Below are positions 15,083 through 24,205 of a stretch of DNA of 64,000 nucleotides, piece by piece. How positions within the stretch are numbered: position 1 is the stretch's first letter; every line of letters begins with the position of its first letter. The position numbers were made by a program, and so were the translations under genes. The stretch covers positions 1 to 64,000 of the forward strand of contig CAJTUF010000006.1 in assembly GCA_910579675.1 (NCBI GenBank). Reading direction: 5' to 3'. This stretch comes from an uncultured Muribaculaceae bacterium. GTDB taxonomy: Bacteria > Bacteroidota > Bacteroidia > Bacteroidales > Muribaculaceae. The notes below the pieces were generated by a model. That model worked only from the letters and a program-made list of their open reading frames with translations, had not been told where the DNA came from and searched no databases.

Positions 15083-15967
15083 TTACTGGCGGCCGGAAGT
15101 GGCAATGGCTTTGTCGATCTTGGCAACGAGCCCCTGAAGAACCTTGCCCGGGCCAAGTTCTACAAATTCGGTGGCACCGTCGGCAATCATGTTGCGGACA
15201 GTCTGAGTCCAGCGCACGGGAGCGGTGAGCTGAGCGACGAGGTTGGCCTTGATCTCGGCGGGATCGGTGTGGGGAAGAGCGTCGACATTCTGGTAGACGG
15301 GACATATAGGCTCGTTGATGGGCGTGGCGGCGATGGCTTCGGCGAGCTCAGCGCGTGCGGGCTCCATGCAGGGAGAGTGGAAAGCACCTCCAACTTTGAG
15401 TTTCATGGCACGCTTGGCTCCAGCCTCGAGCAGCTTGGCGCATGCGGCATCAATGGCCTCAACTTCGCCTGATATTACGATCTGGCCGGGACAGTTGTAG
15501 TTGGCGCAGACAACGATGCCGTTGTCAATTGAGGCGCAGACCTCTTCAACCTTTTCGTCGGGAAGGGCGAGCACAGCTGCCATGGTGGAGGGGTGGATGT
15601 CGCAGGCTTTCTGCATGGCCTGGGCGCGTGCGCTGACAAGGCGGAGACCGTCGTCGAATGAGAGCGCACCGGCAGCAACAAGGGCCGAGAACTCACCGAG
15701 GGAGTGGCCTGCAACCATGTCGGGGCGGAATTCGTCGCCGAGACACTTGGCGAGAATCACGGAGTGGAGGAATATCGCGGGCTGGGTGACGCGTGTCTGC
15801 TTGAGCTCTTCGTCAGTGCCGGCAAACATTATGTCGGTGATGCGGAAACCAAGGATTTCGTTGGCACGTTCAAAAAGCTCGTGCGCAACGGGGTTGTTGT
15901 CGTAAAGATCTTTGCCCATGCCGACAAACTGTGCGCCCTGGCCGGGAAAAACAAATGCTTTCTTCAT
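15083..15967 (-). CDS. fabD: Malonyl-CoA:ACP transacylase
   Basis: 294 residues from the ATG at 15967 (M-K-K-A-F-V-F-P-G-Q-G-A-Q). It loads malonyl groups on acyl-carrier protein for fatty-acid synthesis. The nucleophile is Ser89 in G-H-S-L-G-E. The catalytic His is in G-G-A-F-H-S-P near residue 198. Upstream in-frame starts fall between the promoter box and this ATG or before it and give a non-family extension. It is transcribed alone from the promoter at 16031-16061. Confidence 0.95.
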   Translation of the reverse strand: MKKAFVFPGQGAQFVGMGKDLYDNNPVAHELFERANEILGFRITDIMFAGTDEELKQTRVTQPAIFLHSVILAKCLGDEFRPDMVAGHSLGEFSALVAAGALSFDDGLRLVSARAQAMQKACDIHPSTMAAVLALPDEKVEEVCASIDNGIVVCANYNCPGQIVISGEVEAIDAACAKLLEAGAKRAMKLKVGGAFHSPCMEPARAELAEAIAATPINEPICPVYQNVDALPHTDPAEIKANLVAQLTAPVRWTQTVRNMIADGATEFVELGPGKVLQGLVAKIDKAIATSGRQ

Positions 15968-16030
15968 TGCGATGTTATGTATCATTGATGATGTGGGAGG
16001 AGAGTTGGAGGCATCGTTCGGATGCCGCTG

Positions 16031-16061
16031 CAAAGGTACGTATAATCCCGCTGATTTGCAA
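16031..16061 (-). promoter_or_regulatory. Promoter of fabD
   Basis: On the minus strand TTG (16061-16059), 20 nt, TACCTTTG (16038-16031). The expected start of transcription leaves a leader of about 55-60 nt before the ATG at 15967. Confidence 0.65.
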
Positions 16062-16069
16062 TAGGTGGG

Positions 16070-16600
16070 TTATCTGGCAAGGTGGTTAGGCCGCACTATG
16101 AGTGGGTAGGGGCTGCGCAGACGCAGCGATTGATCGTCGGCCACATGTCGGAGGGCCTCCTGTGCCTCCTGAGGACTTGATGTGGTAGCGGTAGATACAA
16201 AATATGCGTCATTGGTGCGGAGCACGGTAGCGTTGCCGTAGCCTGAGGCGCGGAGCCGCTCCGCCATCTGGCGTGCGTTGAAAATCTGTCGGAATCTTGC
16301 AACAACCACATTGTAGAGTTTGACACTGTCGCGGTGGGCAACTCCGTCTTCGCTTGTCGAGCCAATCCATGCGGTGATCACAGGGAGAGTGAGGCCGGGG
16401 GCAGCTTCAATATCTTTAGGCTCGGGAGTTCCCGCTGCTTTCATGCCGGGCACATCGTCGGCGCCCTTCTCGTTTCGGTGGGCAACAGTGGTTTCATATG
16501 CAGCCTTATAGTTGGCTTCAGTCGTTTTGCAGCCGGAGGCAAGCATGATGCAGATCATGGCAACGGCTGCGTGGCCGAGAATAGTCGTATTTATCTTCAT
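16070..16600 (-). CDS. SPOR-domain lipoprotein
   Basis: 176 residues. The signal peptide ends in L-A-S-G-C, a good lipobox (Cys24). The C-terminal half resembles a SPOR domain: Y-N-V-V-V-A-R-F near residue 107, then N-A-R-Q-M-A-E-R-L-R-A-S-G-Y and A-Y-F-V-S. SPOR domains bind glycan strands lacking stem peptides at division septa, so a cell-wall role is likely. Its ATG overlaps the stop of the phosphodiesterase gene by four bases, making it the third gene of a three-gene unit. Confidence 0.8.
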   Translation of the reverse strand: MKINTTILGHAAVAMICIMLASGCKTTEANYKAAYETTVAHRNEKGADDVPGMKAAGTPEPKDIEAAPGLTLPVITAWIGSTSEDGVAHRDSVKLYNVVVARFRQIFNARQMAERLRASGYGNATVLRTNDAYFVSTATTSSPQEAQEALRHVADDQSLRLRSPYPLIVRPNHLAR

Positions 16601-17118
16601 AGTGAGTTGGTGTTAGTTTTAGCTAATGATACCACATCGAGCTCTGTAGGAGACCCGTCGGTGATCCGGAGCTTGACAAGAGTGCGCTCGCGCTGCCATC
16701 CGTGCCAGCCGGCAGCGCCCGGATTGATATGTAGCAGACCGAGCTCAGGGTCGGGCATTACTTTAAGTATGTGGCTGTGGCCTGTCACCATAATCCTCAC
16801 CCCTTCCTCGGCGAGGATTCGTTTCACTCCGGGGCGGTATCGTCCCGGATATCCTGCGATGTGGGTCATCCACACCCGTGCGCCCTCCACATCAAAGAGG
16901 TCGACTTCGGGCCAGCGTCGGCGTATCATGCCATGGTCGATATTTCCGGCGACAGCCCGTATGACAGCATCGGGAGATGCGGCCTCAAGTCGCTCGATGA
17001 TCGATGGATCGCCAATGTCGCCGGCATGCCAAATCTCGTCACAGTCGGCAAAATGGAGAGCGTAGCGATCGTCCCAGCATGAATGTGTGTCGGATAATAT
17101 GCCTATAAGTTTGCTCAT
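16597..17118 (-). CDS. YfcE/MJ0936-type metallophosphoesterase
   Basis: 173 residues with all calcineurin-like phosphoesterase motifs: S-D-T-H-S (residues 9-13), A-G-D-I-G-D, A-G-N-I-D (about 58), M-T-H-I-A-G and G-H-S-H near 118. The family hydrolyses phosphodiesters using two metal ions. The physiological substrate is not known. It is coupled to the SPOR gene downstream and separated by six bases from the glycosidase-like gene upstream. Confidence 0.9.
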   Translation of the reverse strand: MSKLIGILSDTHSCWDDRYALHFADCDEIWHAGDIGDPSIIERLEAASPDAVIRAVAGNIDHGMIRRRWPEVDLFDVEGARVWMTHIAGYPGRYRPGVKRILAEEGVRIMVTGHSHILKVMPDPELGLLHINPGAAGWHGWQRERTLVKLRITDGSPTELDVVSLAKTNTNSL

Positions 17119-17124
17119 TGGAGT

Positions 17125-19350
17125 TCAGTCAAGTGGAATTATGCGGAGAAAGTCTATCATCACGGTATCAAATGGGGCCGAAGGATTGATGTCGGCATCG
17201 GTAGTGGAGATGGTGATGTTGTTGATACCTCCGCGCAGTTTTACTGCGAGTGGCACAGTAGTGCGGGTCACAGTGGTATCGGAGGGCACTCCGCGCCGGG
17301 GCATCGGCACCGAAGCAATCCTTACGCCGTTGACCGATACCGATCGGAGGAGCGGCCCGGGCTGCCCGGCATCGCGTCCGTCGGCATAGCCTATGATTAT
17401 GGCGCAATCAGTCGCTATGGGTGCTTCGGCGGTGAATGTCAGATCCTGTTCAGATGTGAGCTCAACAATCTGAGTGAGCCTCCGGTTTGGTCTGGAGCTG
17501 TGGTCGGTCCGGTTGCGCGCTTTCATGCGACGCCAATGCCGCAGCTTACGGCGGTAGACATCGCGTGCGAGCTCACGGGCTTTGAACCACTCGGCCTGAA
17601 GCATGAGGGTGGAGCCCCGGCTGACCGTGGCATGTGGTTCGGCGCTGAATCCAATTGGTCGTTGCCGATTGTCGAGAGGCACCAGCAGCCACTCGGTATA
17701 GCCGCCTCTGGCTGGAAGTGTCACATATCCGCCGGATTCATGGTCCTCCTCGCGCATGCCATTGACAAACGATGCCATAGCCTCCGGAGTGGCATAGGTA
17801 GGCCGTGCCACTGTGTCGCGACCCTTTGAAGGGGATGTCCAGACTATGGCAGGAGTAGGCACCATCGTTCTGGGTATTACCATCGGAACCGGTATGGCAG
17901 GTGGTTGCATTTGCGGGTCGATCATCTCCACTCTTATTGAGTGATTGCCGGTCAAGCCCGCGGGTATTATCCGGTCGGGAAGTTCCACACCGTCGAGGAG
18001 CGCTGTGGCGATCTTTGAACCGGAGCCAACCAGCGTAATGTCTAAAGTCGCTTGCCCATAGCGTAGGCCATGCATAGTTTTTTCGCCACCGAGCTCGGTA
18101 GGAACCACGGGGTTGAGATAGATACCCCGTTCAACCGGCTCAAGGCCGAACAATATGCCCCCGACTGCACCGGTAAAGGCGCTCCACACTTCGGGACGCT
18201 CCGGCAAGTCGCCTGTAGATGCCAGCGCCACATGGCGAAGAAGAACCGCCAGCGCACCCCAAAAAGCACGGTCGTTGGCGCCGCGTTGGCATGCGAAAGC
18301 CCACAATCCCTGGCTTACGATAGAATAATGATGGGCGGTGGTGCCGAAAGAAAGGGGAAAGGAGGATGTGATGCCATAAGGAGTGCGGGGTAGTTGTGCG
18401 GTGATTCGTCTGGCCATTTCGTCGGATGATATAAGCGGAGATGCTGCCGCGAGAGCATTACCCATACCAGAAGCAGCAGGGCCTTGGATCTGTTGCAGAC
18501 GACCGTAGATATATTGCGAGAAGTAACCTTCGGTAGGCATCCATAGATTATCTCGTATGGCGCAAGCCAGCTCCTTGGCGCATCGACTGGCGTCGGTAGA
18601 GTTGTAGCCTGCGAGCTGTTGCATACGCGCAAGAGCGGCATAGGCTTCAGCGGCGAGGGCGTTGACAGAGAGTGCCGCAATGTTGAACCGGTCGGCCTCG
18701 TCGGCCCAGTCGGGAATAGCGCCGGCCATGTAATCGCTTCCTCCTCCTGCCCACAAGCCGGTATGGCGCCTGAATAATCTCGATGAATCGCTCGCGAGAA
18801 TCTCTTGAGCCATGGCGGCCGCCTTTCTGATCCATGGGCCATCAGGTCGGATGGCGGTGATGCGCCCGAGGGCAATTATGCGCAGAAGGCGTCGGGTGTC
18901 GGCCATGGGCCAAAGGCTTGATGTGTCCTTCGCCTCCATCATCGCAGCGGCAACACGGTCGGCAGTGTTAGATCCACCGGTGGATAGCAGGGGCGAAAAT
19001 ATTATATTATAAGGTGTGGGAGCTTCTCCAGAAAGGCGCGTGGCAGCCAATCGCCAAGCTGCATCCAGAAGTGGCGAGCCGGTACTTATTTCAGGCGCCT
19101 CTTGCCCCGCAACAGTCGACATAGCAGCTGCGGAATCAAGGTGGGCAGTGGTTATGACTCTGACCGGCGAGCCGGGTGCCGAAGCCGTGACAATACTATC
19201 GGCATAAATATCGACGATATACCCTTGCGAAGTGCCGTCATCGGGCTGCCACGGGGCAGATCCCGACGAAGAAGAGTCGGACAGACGCGACACGATAAAC
19301 ATACACGTTATCACGGCGGCCGCAAGGAGGAATATCGCATTGCGTTTCAT
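17125..19350 (-). CDS. Exported six-hairpin glycosidase-like protein with C-terminal carbohydrate-binding-like domain
   Basis: The start at 19350 gives 741 residues with an N-terminal hydrophobic segment (signal or anchor) after M-K-R-N; an ATG six codons upstream is an alternative. Residues about 90-400 are alpha-helical with aromatic turns (W-A-G-G-G-S-D-Y, L-W-M-P-T-E-G-Y-F-S-Q-Y) typical of (alpha/alpha)6 six-hairpin glycosidases. The last 110 residues form a beta-rich domain ending D-F-L-R-I, like CBM6/35 modules. I cannot assign a GH family or catalytic acids. No SusCD genes are adjacent. The mature protein should face the periplasm or cell surface. Confidence 0.6.
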   Translation of the reverse strand: MKRNAIFLLAAAVITCMFIVSRLSDSSSSGSAPWQPDDGTSQGYIVDIYADSIVTASAPGSPVRVITTAHLDSAAAMSTVAGQEAPEISTGSPLLDAAWRLAATRLSGEAPTPYNIIFSPLLSTGGSNTADRVAAAMMEAKDTSSLWPMADTRRLLRIIALGRITAIRPDGPWIRKAAAMAQEILASDSSRLFRRHTGLWAGGGSDYMAGAIPDWADEADRFNIAALSVNALAAEAYAALARMQQLAGYNSTDASRCAKELACAIRDNLWMPTEGYFSQYIYGRLQQIQGPAASGMGNALAAASPLISSDEMARRITAQLPRTPYGITSSFPLSFGTTAHHYSIVSQGLWAFACQRGANDRAFWGALAVLLRHVALASTGDLPERPEVWSAFTGAVGGILFGLEPVERGIYLNPVVPTELGGEKTMHGLRYGQATLDITLVGSGSKIATALLDGVELPDRIIPAGLTGNHSIRVEMIDPQMQPPAIPVPMVIPRTMVPTPAIVWTSPSKGRDTVARPTYATPEAMASFVNGMREEDHESGGYVTLPARGGYTEWLLVPLDNRQRPIGFSAEPHATVSRGSTLMLQAEWFKARELARDVYRRKLRHWRRMKARNRTDHSSRPNRRLTQIVELTSEQDLTFTAEAPIATDCAIIIGYADGRDAGQPGPLLRSVSVNGVRIASVPMPRRGVPSDTTVTRTTVPLAVKLRGGINNITISTTDADINPSAPFDTVMIDFLRIIPLD

Positions 19351-19434
19351 CACCCCAAAATTACTCAAAAAAGCTGTTAGGAGCCACCTTTGTCAGTCCA
19401 AAAATAGGTTAAACGAAAAAAAGCGGCAGATTTT

Positions 19435-19467
19435 TTTGGCGCGAAGATTGTTTGATTACTATCTTCG
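19435..19467 (+). promoter_or_regulatory. Promoter of the pRiA4b ORF-3-like gene
   Basis: TTTG at 19435-19438 and TATCTTCG at 19460-19467, spacing 21 nt, one mismatch from the -7 consensus. The start codon at 19545 lies about 77 nt downstream, which excludes the upstream in-frame ATG at 19452. Confidence 0.55.
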
Positions 19468-19544
19468 CGACGCAAAAGCTCGGCAAGCAGCCGAAGCCAC
19501 GCAAGGATTTTCACCCGATCTTTCTCTCAACACCCGTAAGCCTT

Positions 19545-20099
19545 ATGATTTACAATTTTCGCATAGTGTCTGATGAAGTCGACAACTTCCGACGCGAAAT
19601 CAGCATCGACTCAGACTCTACATTTCTTCAGCTCCGCAATGCAATCTGCGACTCAGTCGGCTACGACAAGGGGCAGATGAACTCCTTTTTTCTCTGCGAC
19701 GAGAACTGGGAGAAAGAGACGGAGGTGACACTCGAAGATATGGGCGCCGATTCGGACAATGAGGTATATCTCATGGATGAGACCCCACTCATAGATCTCA
19801 TTGAGGATGAGGGGCAGCGCATGATTTTTGTGTTTGACTATCTCACCGATCGCTGTTTCTTCGTGGAACTCAAAAAAATCGAGCCGATGAAAAAACTGCT
19901 TGATCCGGTGTGCAGCATCTCTCGCGGTACTCCTCCGCCCCAGTTTATCGATCTGGCCAACTTTGAGAGCGAGATTGACGCCAAAGCAGCCAAGGCGGTG
20001 GATTCGGATATTGATTATTCCGACGATGAATTTGTAGGGGGCGACCTCTATAATGAGGAGGATCTCGAAAACCTCGCCGACGATACCGATCCATTCTGA
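19545..20099 (+). CDS. Plasmid pRiA4b ORF-3-like / IS1096 passenger TnpR family protein
   Basis: 184 residues from M-I-Y-N-F-R-I-V-S-D-E-V. The start (19545) is chosen because it begins the family fold and follows a promoter. The first 140 residues have the pRiA4b ORF-3 pattern (F-L-Q-L-R-N-A-I, F-F-L-C-D-E-N-W, M-I-F-V-F-D-Y-L-T-D-R). The last 45 residues are very acidic with a D-S-D-I-D-Y-S-D-D-E run. Despite the family name there is no transposase or inverted repeat nearby. Such chromosomal copies are common in Bacteroidales and have no known function. Confidence 0.75.
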   Translation: MIYNFRIVSDEVDNFRREISIDSDSTFLQLRNAICDSVGYDKGQMNSFFLCDENWEKETEVTLEDMGADSDNEVYLMDETPLIDLIEDEGQRMIFVFDYLTDRCFFVELKKIEPMKKLLDPVCSISRGTPPPQFIDLANFESEIDAKAAKAVDSDIDYSDDEFVGGDLYNEEDLENLADDTDPF

Positions 20100-20369
20100 T
20101 AACACCAGTCGGCACGTTGCACATCTACGTGCAGAAGGATTGCCGATCTGATCATCAAAACGATACGATAGGCTTTGTCCGTGTTTGACATCCAGTCGGA
20201 CGCGGACTGCCTTTGTCGGATCAGAGATAAGCAGCGCCTGAGCCGCCCATCCTACGATTAAAAAGCGTTAAGGCATGGCGGCAATTACGGCAAAAGTGAC
20301 TAACTTTGCAGTTGGTTTATTCAGTGGCCATTTCCGGCCGCAACAATCATCAATACGTCATCACACCTC
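20100..20369. other. Intergenic region with lptD promoter
   Basis: No gene seen. Bases 20110-20135 contain a short inverted repeat (cacgt...acgtg) that could end the previous gene. TAACTTTG at 20301-20308 is an exact -7 box about 62 nt before the lptD ATG; a -33 TTTG at the right distance is not evident. Confidence 0.5.
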
Positions 20370-23177
20370 TTGAGGCACCTCCCAATATATCTCATCCTCA
20401 CCGCCGCGCTTATGGCGTTGTGGTGTCTGCCCGAAGTCAATGCTGCGGCAACAGCTGCCGCATCGCTGCGGCTACCCGATTCGATAGCCGCATCCGTGGA
20501 TACCGCGCAGACGCCAAGGCTCAATGCGTCGCAGCGCCGACGCGAGAGGGTTAATGAGGCATCGGCCGACACTACCGGGCAGATTGCCGGAGCAGACTCA
20601 ACGTCACGCCACTCTTTATCTACCGGACCGCGCATTGTCAGAGCTAAGGTTGATCTCGATAATCCTGTCGATTTCCAGTCAACCGATTCAATAGCAATGC
20701 AAGGTACCAACAAGGCTTACCTTTATGGACAGGGCAAGGTGACCTACGGAAGTATCAAGCTTGATGCCGACCAGATCGACATGGATATAAATAAGTCGAC
20801 TGTCTACGCAATAGGTCGTCCGGACTCGACTGGAGAGGTGATAGGTACTCCGGTATTTGACGATAACGGCCAAAGCTATGAGTCGAAAACCATGACCTAC
20901 AACTTCGACACCGGACGCGGATTTATTACCGATGTTATAACCCAGCAGGGTGAGGGATATCTTACCGGTGGTGTGACTAAAAAGGTGGAGGACAATGTGT
21001 TTTATACCCAAGACGGTAAATACACCACCTGCGACGACCATGAGCATCCCCACTTTTACATGCAGCTCACAAAGGCTAAGATCCGCCCCGGCAAGGATAT
21101 AGTGACCGGTCCTGCCTATATGGTTCTTGCCGGTCTTCCTCTTCCGTTAGCAGTGCCTTTCGGCTATTTCCCATTCTCTGAAAAATACTCCTCCGGCGTG
21201 ATATTTCCCTCTTTTGGCGACGATTACAACAGAGGATTCTATCTGTCAAACGGTGGCTACTACTTTGCATTCAACGATAATGTAGACCTCGCGCTGACCG
21301 GTGAAGTCTACACCAAAGGCTCGTGGGGTCTTCAGGCCCGCTCGGCCTATGTGAAGCGCTACCGCTACAGCGGCTCCTTCTCGGCATCATATCTCAAGAC
21401 TATCCTCGGCGATAAAGGTTCGGCCGACTATTCGGTGCAGACCAACATGCAGATCCTGTGGAGCCATACGCAGGACGCCAAAGCCAATCCAAATCTCAAC
21501 TTTTCGGCATCAGTCAACTTCACCACTTCAGGCTATTCGCGCAACGACCTCAACAGCTATTATAACAGCGCGTTTACCGAAAATACCAAGAGTTCTACCA
21601 TCAATGCAACATGGCGCCCTGCCGGCACTAAATGGACGGTGTCGGGCAACATGAATCTCTCGCAGCGCACACAGGACTCGACCCTTACTGTCGGCTTCCC
21701 GTCGATCACGGCTTCCTACTCCCAGTTTTTCCCCTTCAAGCGTAAAAACGGCGTGGGCAAGGAGCGCTGGTATGAGAAAATAAAGATGAGCTATTCCGGT
21801 CAGTTCAACAACTCGCTCACAGCCAAGCAGAATGTGTTCTTTAAAAAGAGTCTGATCAAGGACTGGAGCAACGGCATGCGTCACAGCATCCCCATATCGG
21901 CCACATTCACAGCCTTCAAGTATTTTAATGTCACACCATCGGTCAATCTCACCGACCGTATGTATACCACCAAAGTAAAAAGGATGTGGGACCCAAACGC
22001 GGCGGCAGAGATCATGGACACAAGCTACAGCTTCTACAATGTGTTTGATTTCACGGCCTCGGTAGCAGTGGATACCAAGCTCTACGGATTCTATCGTCCA
22101 TGGAAGATATTCGGCGACAAGATCAAGATGATCCGCCATGTCATGACCCCCTCGGTGAGCTTCTCAGCTACCCCCGACTTTTCTGATCCTATGTGGGGCA
22201 TCTATGGCTCTTACGAGCGCCCTGATGCACAGGGCAACATGATCAAGAACCGCTATTCGATGTTTCCAGGCAGCCTTTTCGGTGTGCCGGGCGCTGGCAA
22301 AAGCGGGACTGTGACTTATGCCCTCGCCAATAATCTTGAGATGAAGGTGAGAAATGACAACGACTCCATCGAAGGTGAGGACAAAAAGGTGTCGCTCATA
22401 GAGAATCTTCAGCTGTCGCAAAGCTATAATTTTGCAGCCGACTCGCTACGCTTCTCCAACATAAACTCGTCGGTGATGTTGCGCCTCACCAAAAATTTCA
22501 CTCTGAATCTTCAGGCTATCTGGGATGTGTACACATATGCCCTCAACTCGTCGGGTAATCCTGTCCGTGTAAACAAACTTCGCCTCACAGAGGGTAAAGG
22601 TCTCGGCAAACTTTCATCGACCGGCACCTCCTTCAGCTACACCTTTAATAATGATACGTTCAAGAAACTTCGTGAAAAGCGACGCGGCAAAGGCAAATCG
22701 TCGCAATCGGGCGATGGAAGCGGAGGCGAAGGCCAGCAGAGTCAAGGCGACAATGGTAATCAGGGTGGAGGAAACTCACAGCAGGGAGCAGTTGATGCCG
22801 ATGGCTATGTCCCTTGGGCATTCCCATGGAGTCTGTCGGTCAACTACTCCATAGCCTATGCCTACGGCGATTTCAACAAGGAAAAACTGGAGTATAACGG
22901 TAAGATAACGCAAAACCTCTCGTTTTCAGGCAGCATCAAGCCCACTCCCAACTGGGACTTCAGTTTCTCTTGCTCATACGACTTCAACCTCAAGAAGATA
23001 GCCTACATGAACTGTAATGTGTCGCGCAATCTGCATTGCTTCGTCATGACGGCGAGCTTCATCCCCGTAGGCCCTTACAAGAGCTACAATTTCCACATAG
23101 CTGTGAGCTCATCACTTCTGTCGGACCTGAAATATGACAAGCGTTCGTCGCTCTCCAATGGTGTGAACTGGTATTGA
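20370..23177 (+). CDS. lptD: Putative LPS-assembly outer-membrane protein LptD
   Basis: 935 residues. A signal peptide (cleavage near V-N-A-A) is followed by an OstA/LptA-like beta-jellyroll at about 105-250 (Y-G-Q-G-K-V-T-Y, Y-E-S-K-T-M-T-Y-N, Y-T-T-C-D-D-H-E-H-P-H), then a long LptD-type barrel with V-M-T-P-S-V-S-F-S-A-T-P-D-F near 592. It receives lipopolysaccharide from the periplasmic bridge and inserts it in the outer leaflet. An insert at about residues 770-810 is almost wholly Gly, Gln, Ser and Asn, unusual for the barrel. The LptE partner is not visible nearby. Confidence 0.88.
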   Translation: MRHLPIYLILTAALMALWCLPEVNAAATAAASLRLPDSIAASVDTAQTPRLNASQRRRERVNEASADTTGQIAGADSTSRHSLSTGPRIVRAKVDLDNPVDFQSTDSIAMQGTNKAYLYGQGKVTYGSIKLDADQIDMDINKSTVYAIGRPDSTGEVIGTPVFDDNGQSYESKTMTYNFDTGRGFITDVITQQGEGYLTGGVTKKVEDNVFYTQDGKYTTCDDHEHPHFYMQLTKAKIRPGKDIVTGPAYMVLAGLPLPLAVPFGYFPFSEKYSSGVIFPSFGDDYNRGFYLSNGGYYFAFNDNVDLALTGEVYTKGSWGLQARSAYVKRYRYSGSFSASYLKTILGDKGSADYSVQTNMQILWSHTQDAKANPNLNFSASVNFTTSGYSRNDLNSYYNSAFTENTKSSTINATWRPAGTKWTVSGNMNLSQRTQDSTLTVGFPSITASYSQFFPFKRKNGVGKERWYEKIKMSYSGQFNNSLTAKQNVFFKKSLIKDWSNGMRHSIPISATFTAFKYFNVTPSVNLTDRMYTTKVKRMWDPNAAAEIMDTSYSFYNVFDFTASVAVDTKLYGFYRPWKIFGDKIKMIRHVMTPSVSFSATPDFSDPMWGIYGSYERPDAQGNMIKNRYSMFPGSLFGVPGAGKSGTVTYALANNLEMKVRNDNDSIEGEDKKVSLIENLQLSQSYNFAADSLRFSNINSSVMLRLTKNFTLNLQAIWDVYTYALNSSGNPVRVNKLRLTEGKGLGKLSSTGTSFSYTFNNDTFKKLREKRRGKGKSSQSGDGSGGEGQQSQGDNGNQGGGNSQQGAVDADGYVPWAFPWSLSVNYSIAYAYGDFNKEKLEYNGKITQNLSFSGSIKPTPNWDFSFSCSYDFNLKKIAYMNCNVSRNLHCFVMTASFIPVGPYKSYNFHIAVSSSLLSDLKYDKRSSLSNGVNWY

Positions 23178-23256
23178 TATATCGCCCTAAAAACCTAATA
23201 AGGGTTGATAGTGTTGTAAGGAAAATAGAAATATTGACACACATACCACCACTACT

Positions 23257-24201
23257 ATGCTTTACACACAATCAACTGCCATCACCACGAGGCAGACCCT
23301 TACATTTGCGCCATTCACACCGGCCGATATTCCAGCGCTGCTCCCGATACTTTCGGCGAGCCCCTCGCGAACATGCGATTTCACTATCGGAGGTATTTAC
23401 CTCTGGAAGGATTATTTTATGTATTCGCGCCAGATTGTCGACGGGACTCTCTTTATCAAGGGGGTGGCAGAAGACAATCTCGAGGTGCCCGCTTTCTCGC
23501 TTCCGGTGGGAGCAATGCCTCTGGCTGAGTCGCTTGGTTTGCTTCGAGAGCATTGCACCTCAAATGGCATCAGGCCGCTATTGTCGGCAGTTCCGGCCGA
23601 CCGGCTCGACGAGATAAGGAGTTCGATAAATGTGGCTGAGGTGAGCGAACTGCCCGATTGGGCCGATTATCTGTATGAGATAGAGCCCATGGCCACATTT
23701 AAGGGTAAGAAAATGAGCAAGAAGCGCAACCATGTCAACCGATTTTACAGCGACCATCCCGATGCTATTTTTGAGCCGCTGACTACCGGCAATATCCCTG
23801 ATGCGCTATCATTTCTGCGCAATCACTCGACACCATCGCCCGACAAGTCGATCACAGCCGACTACGATATCATGGAGACGGCCTACGCTCTCGATCATTT
23901 CGACGACTATAATTTTGAGGGTGCCTTGATGCGTATCCCTGACGTGGGAGTGGTAGCGTTCACAGCAGGAGAGGTCATCGGCGATACGCTCTATGTCCAT
24001 ATAGAGAAAATGGATCATGATATCAATGGATCGGGCGAGACAATGAGCTCGTCGTTCTGTAGATATATGATGGAGCGCCATCAGGAGTTGCGCTATGTCA
24101 ACCGCGAGGACTCGTCGGGAGATCCGGGTCTGGCGCGCGCAAAAGAGGCCTATCACCCTGTGGCTTTGCTGCGCAAGTACAATGTCCTGCTGGGAGCTTG
24201 A
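23257..24201 (+). CDS. DUF2156 / LPG-synthase-C-like acyltransferase-fold protein
   Basis: 314 residues without signal peptide or membrane helices. The pattern matches soluble DUF2156 proteins related to the C-terminal GNAT-like domain of lysyl-phosphatidylglycerol synthase: G-G-I-Y-L-W-K-D-Y near residue 46, K-G-K-K-M-S-K-K-R-N-H near 150, and Y-V-N-R-E-D-S-S-G-D-P-G-L-R-like region near 285. It may transfer an aminoacyl or acyl group, but the substrate is unknown. The stop is four bases from the convergent DUF5106 gene. Confidence 0.8.
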   Translation: MLYTQSTAITTRQTLTFAPFTPADIPALLPILSASPSRTCDFTIGGIYLWKDYFMYSRQIVDGTLFIKGVAEDNLEVPAFSLPVGAMPLAESLGLLREHCTSNGIRPLLSAVPADRLDEIRSSINVAEVSELPDWADYLYEIEPMATFKGKKMSKKRNHVNRFYSDHPDAIFEPLTTGNIPDALSFLRNHSTPSPDKSITADYDIMETAYALDHFDDYNFEGALMRIPDVGVVAFTAGEVIGDTLYVHIEKMDHDINGSGETMSSSFCRYMMERHQELRYVNREDSSGDPGLARAKEAYHPVALLRKYNVLLGA

Positions 24202-24205
24202 TGAG

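Noticed and set aside
14962..15156. N-terminal extension of the M16 peptidase
   Set aside because: It would run through the fabD terminator and the fabD coding end and adds no family sequence.
19545..20099. Mobile element implied by the IS1096 passenger name
   Set aside because: No transposase, inverted repeat or target duplication is visible around it.
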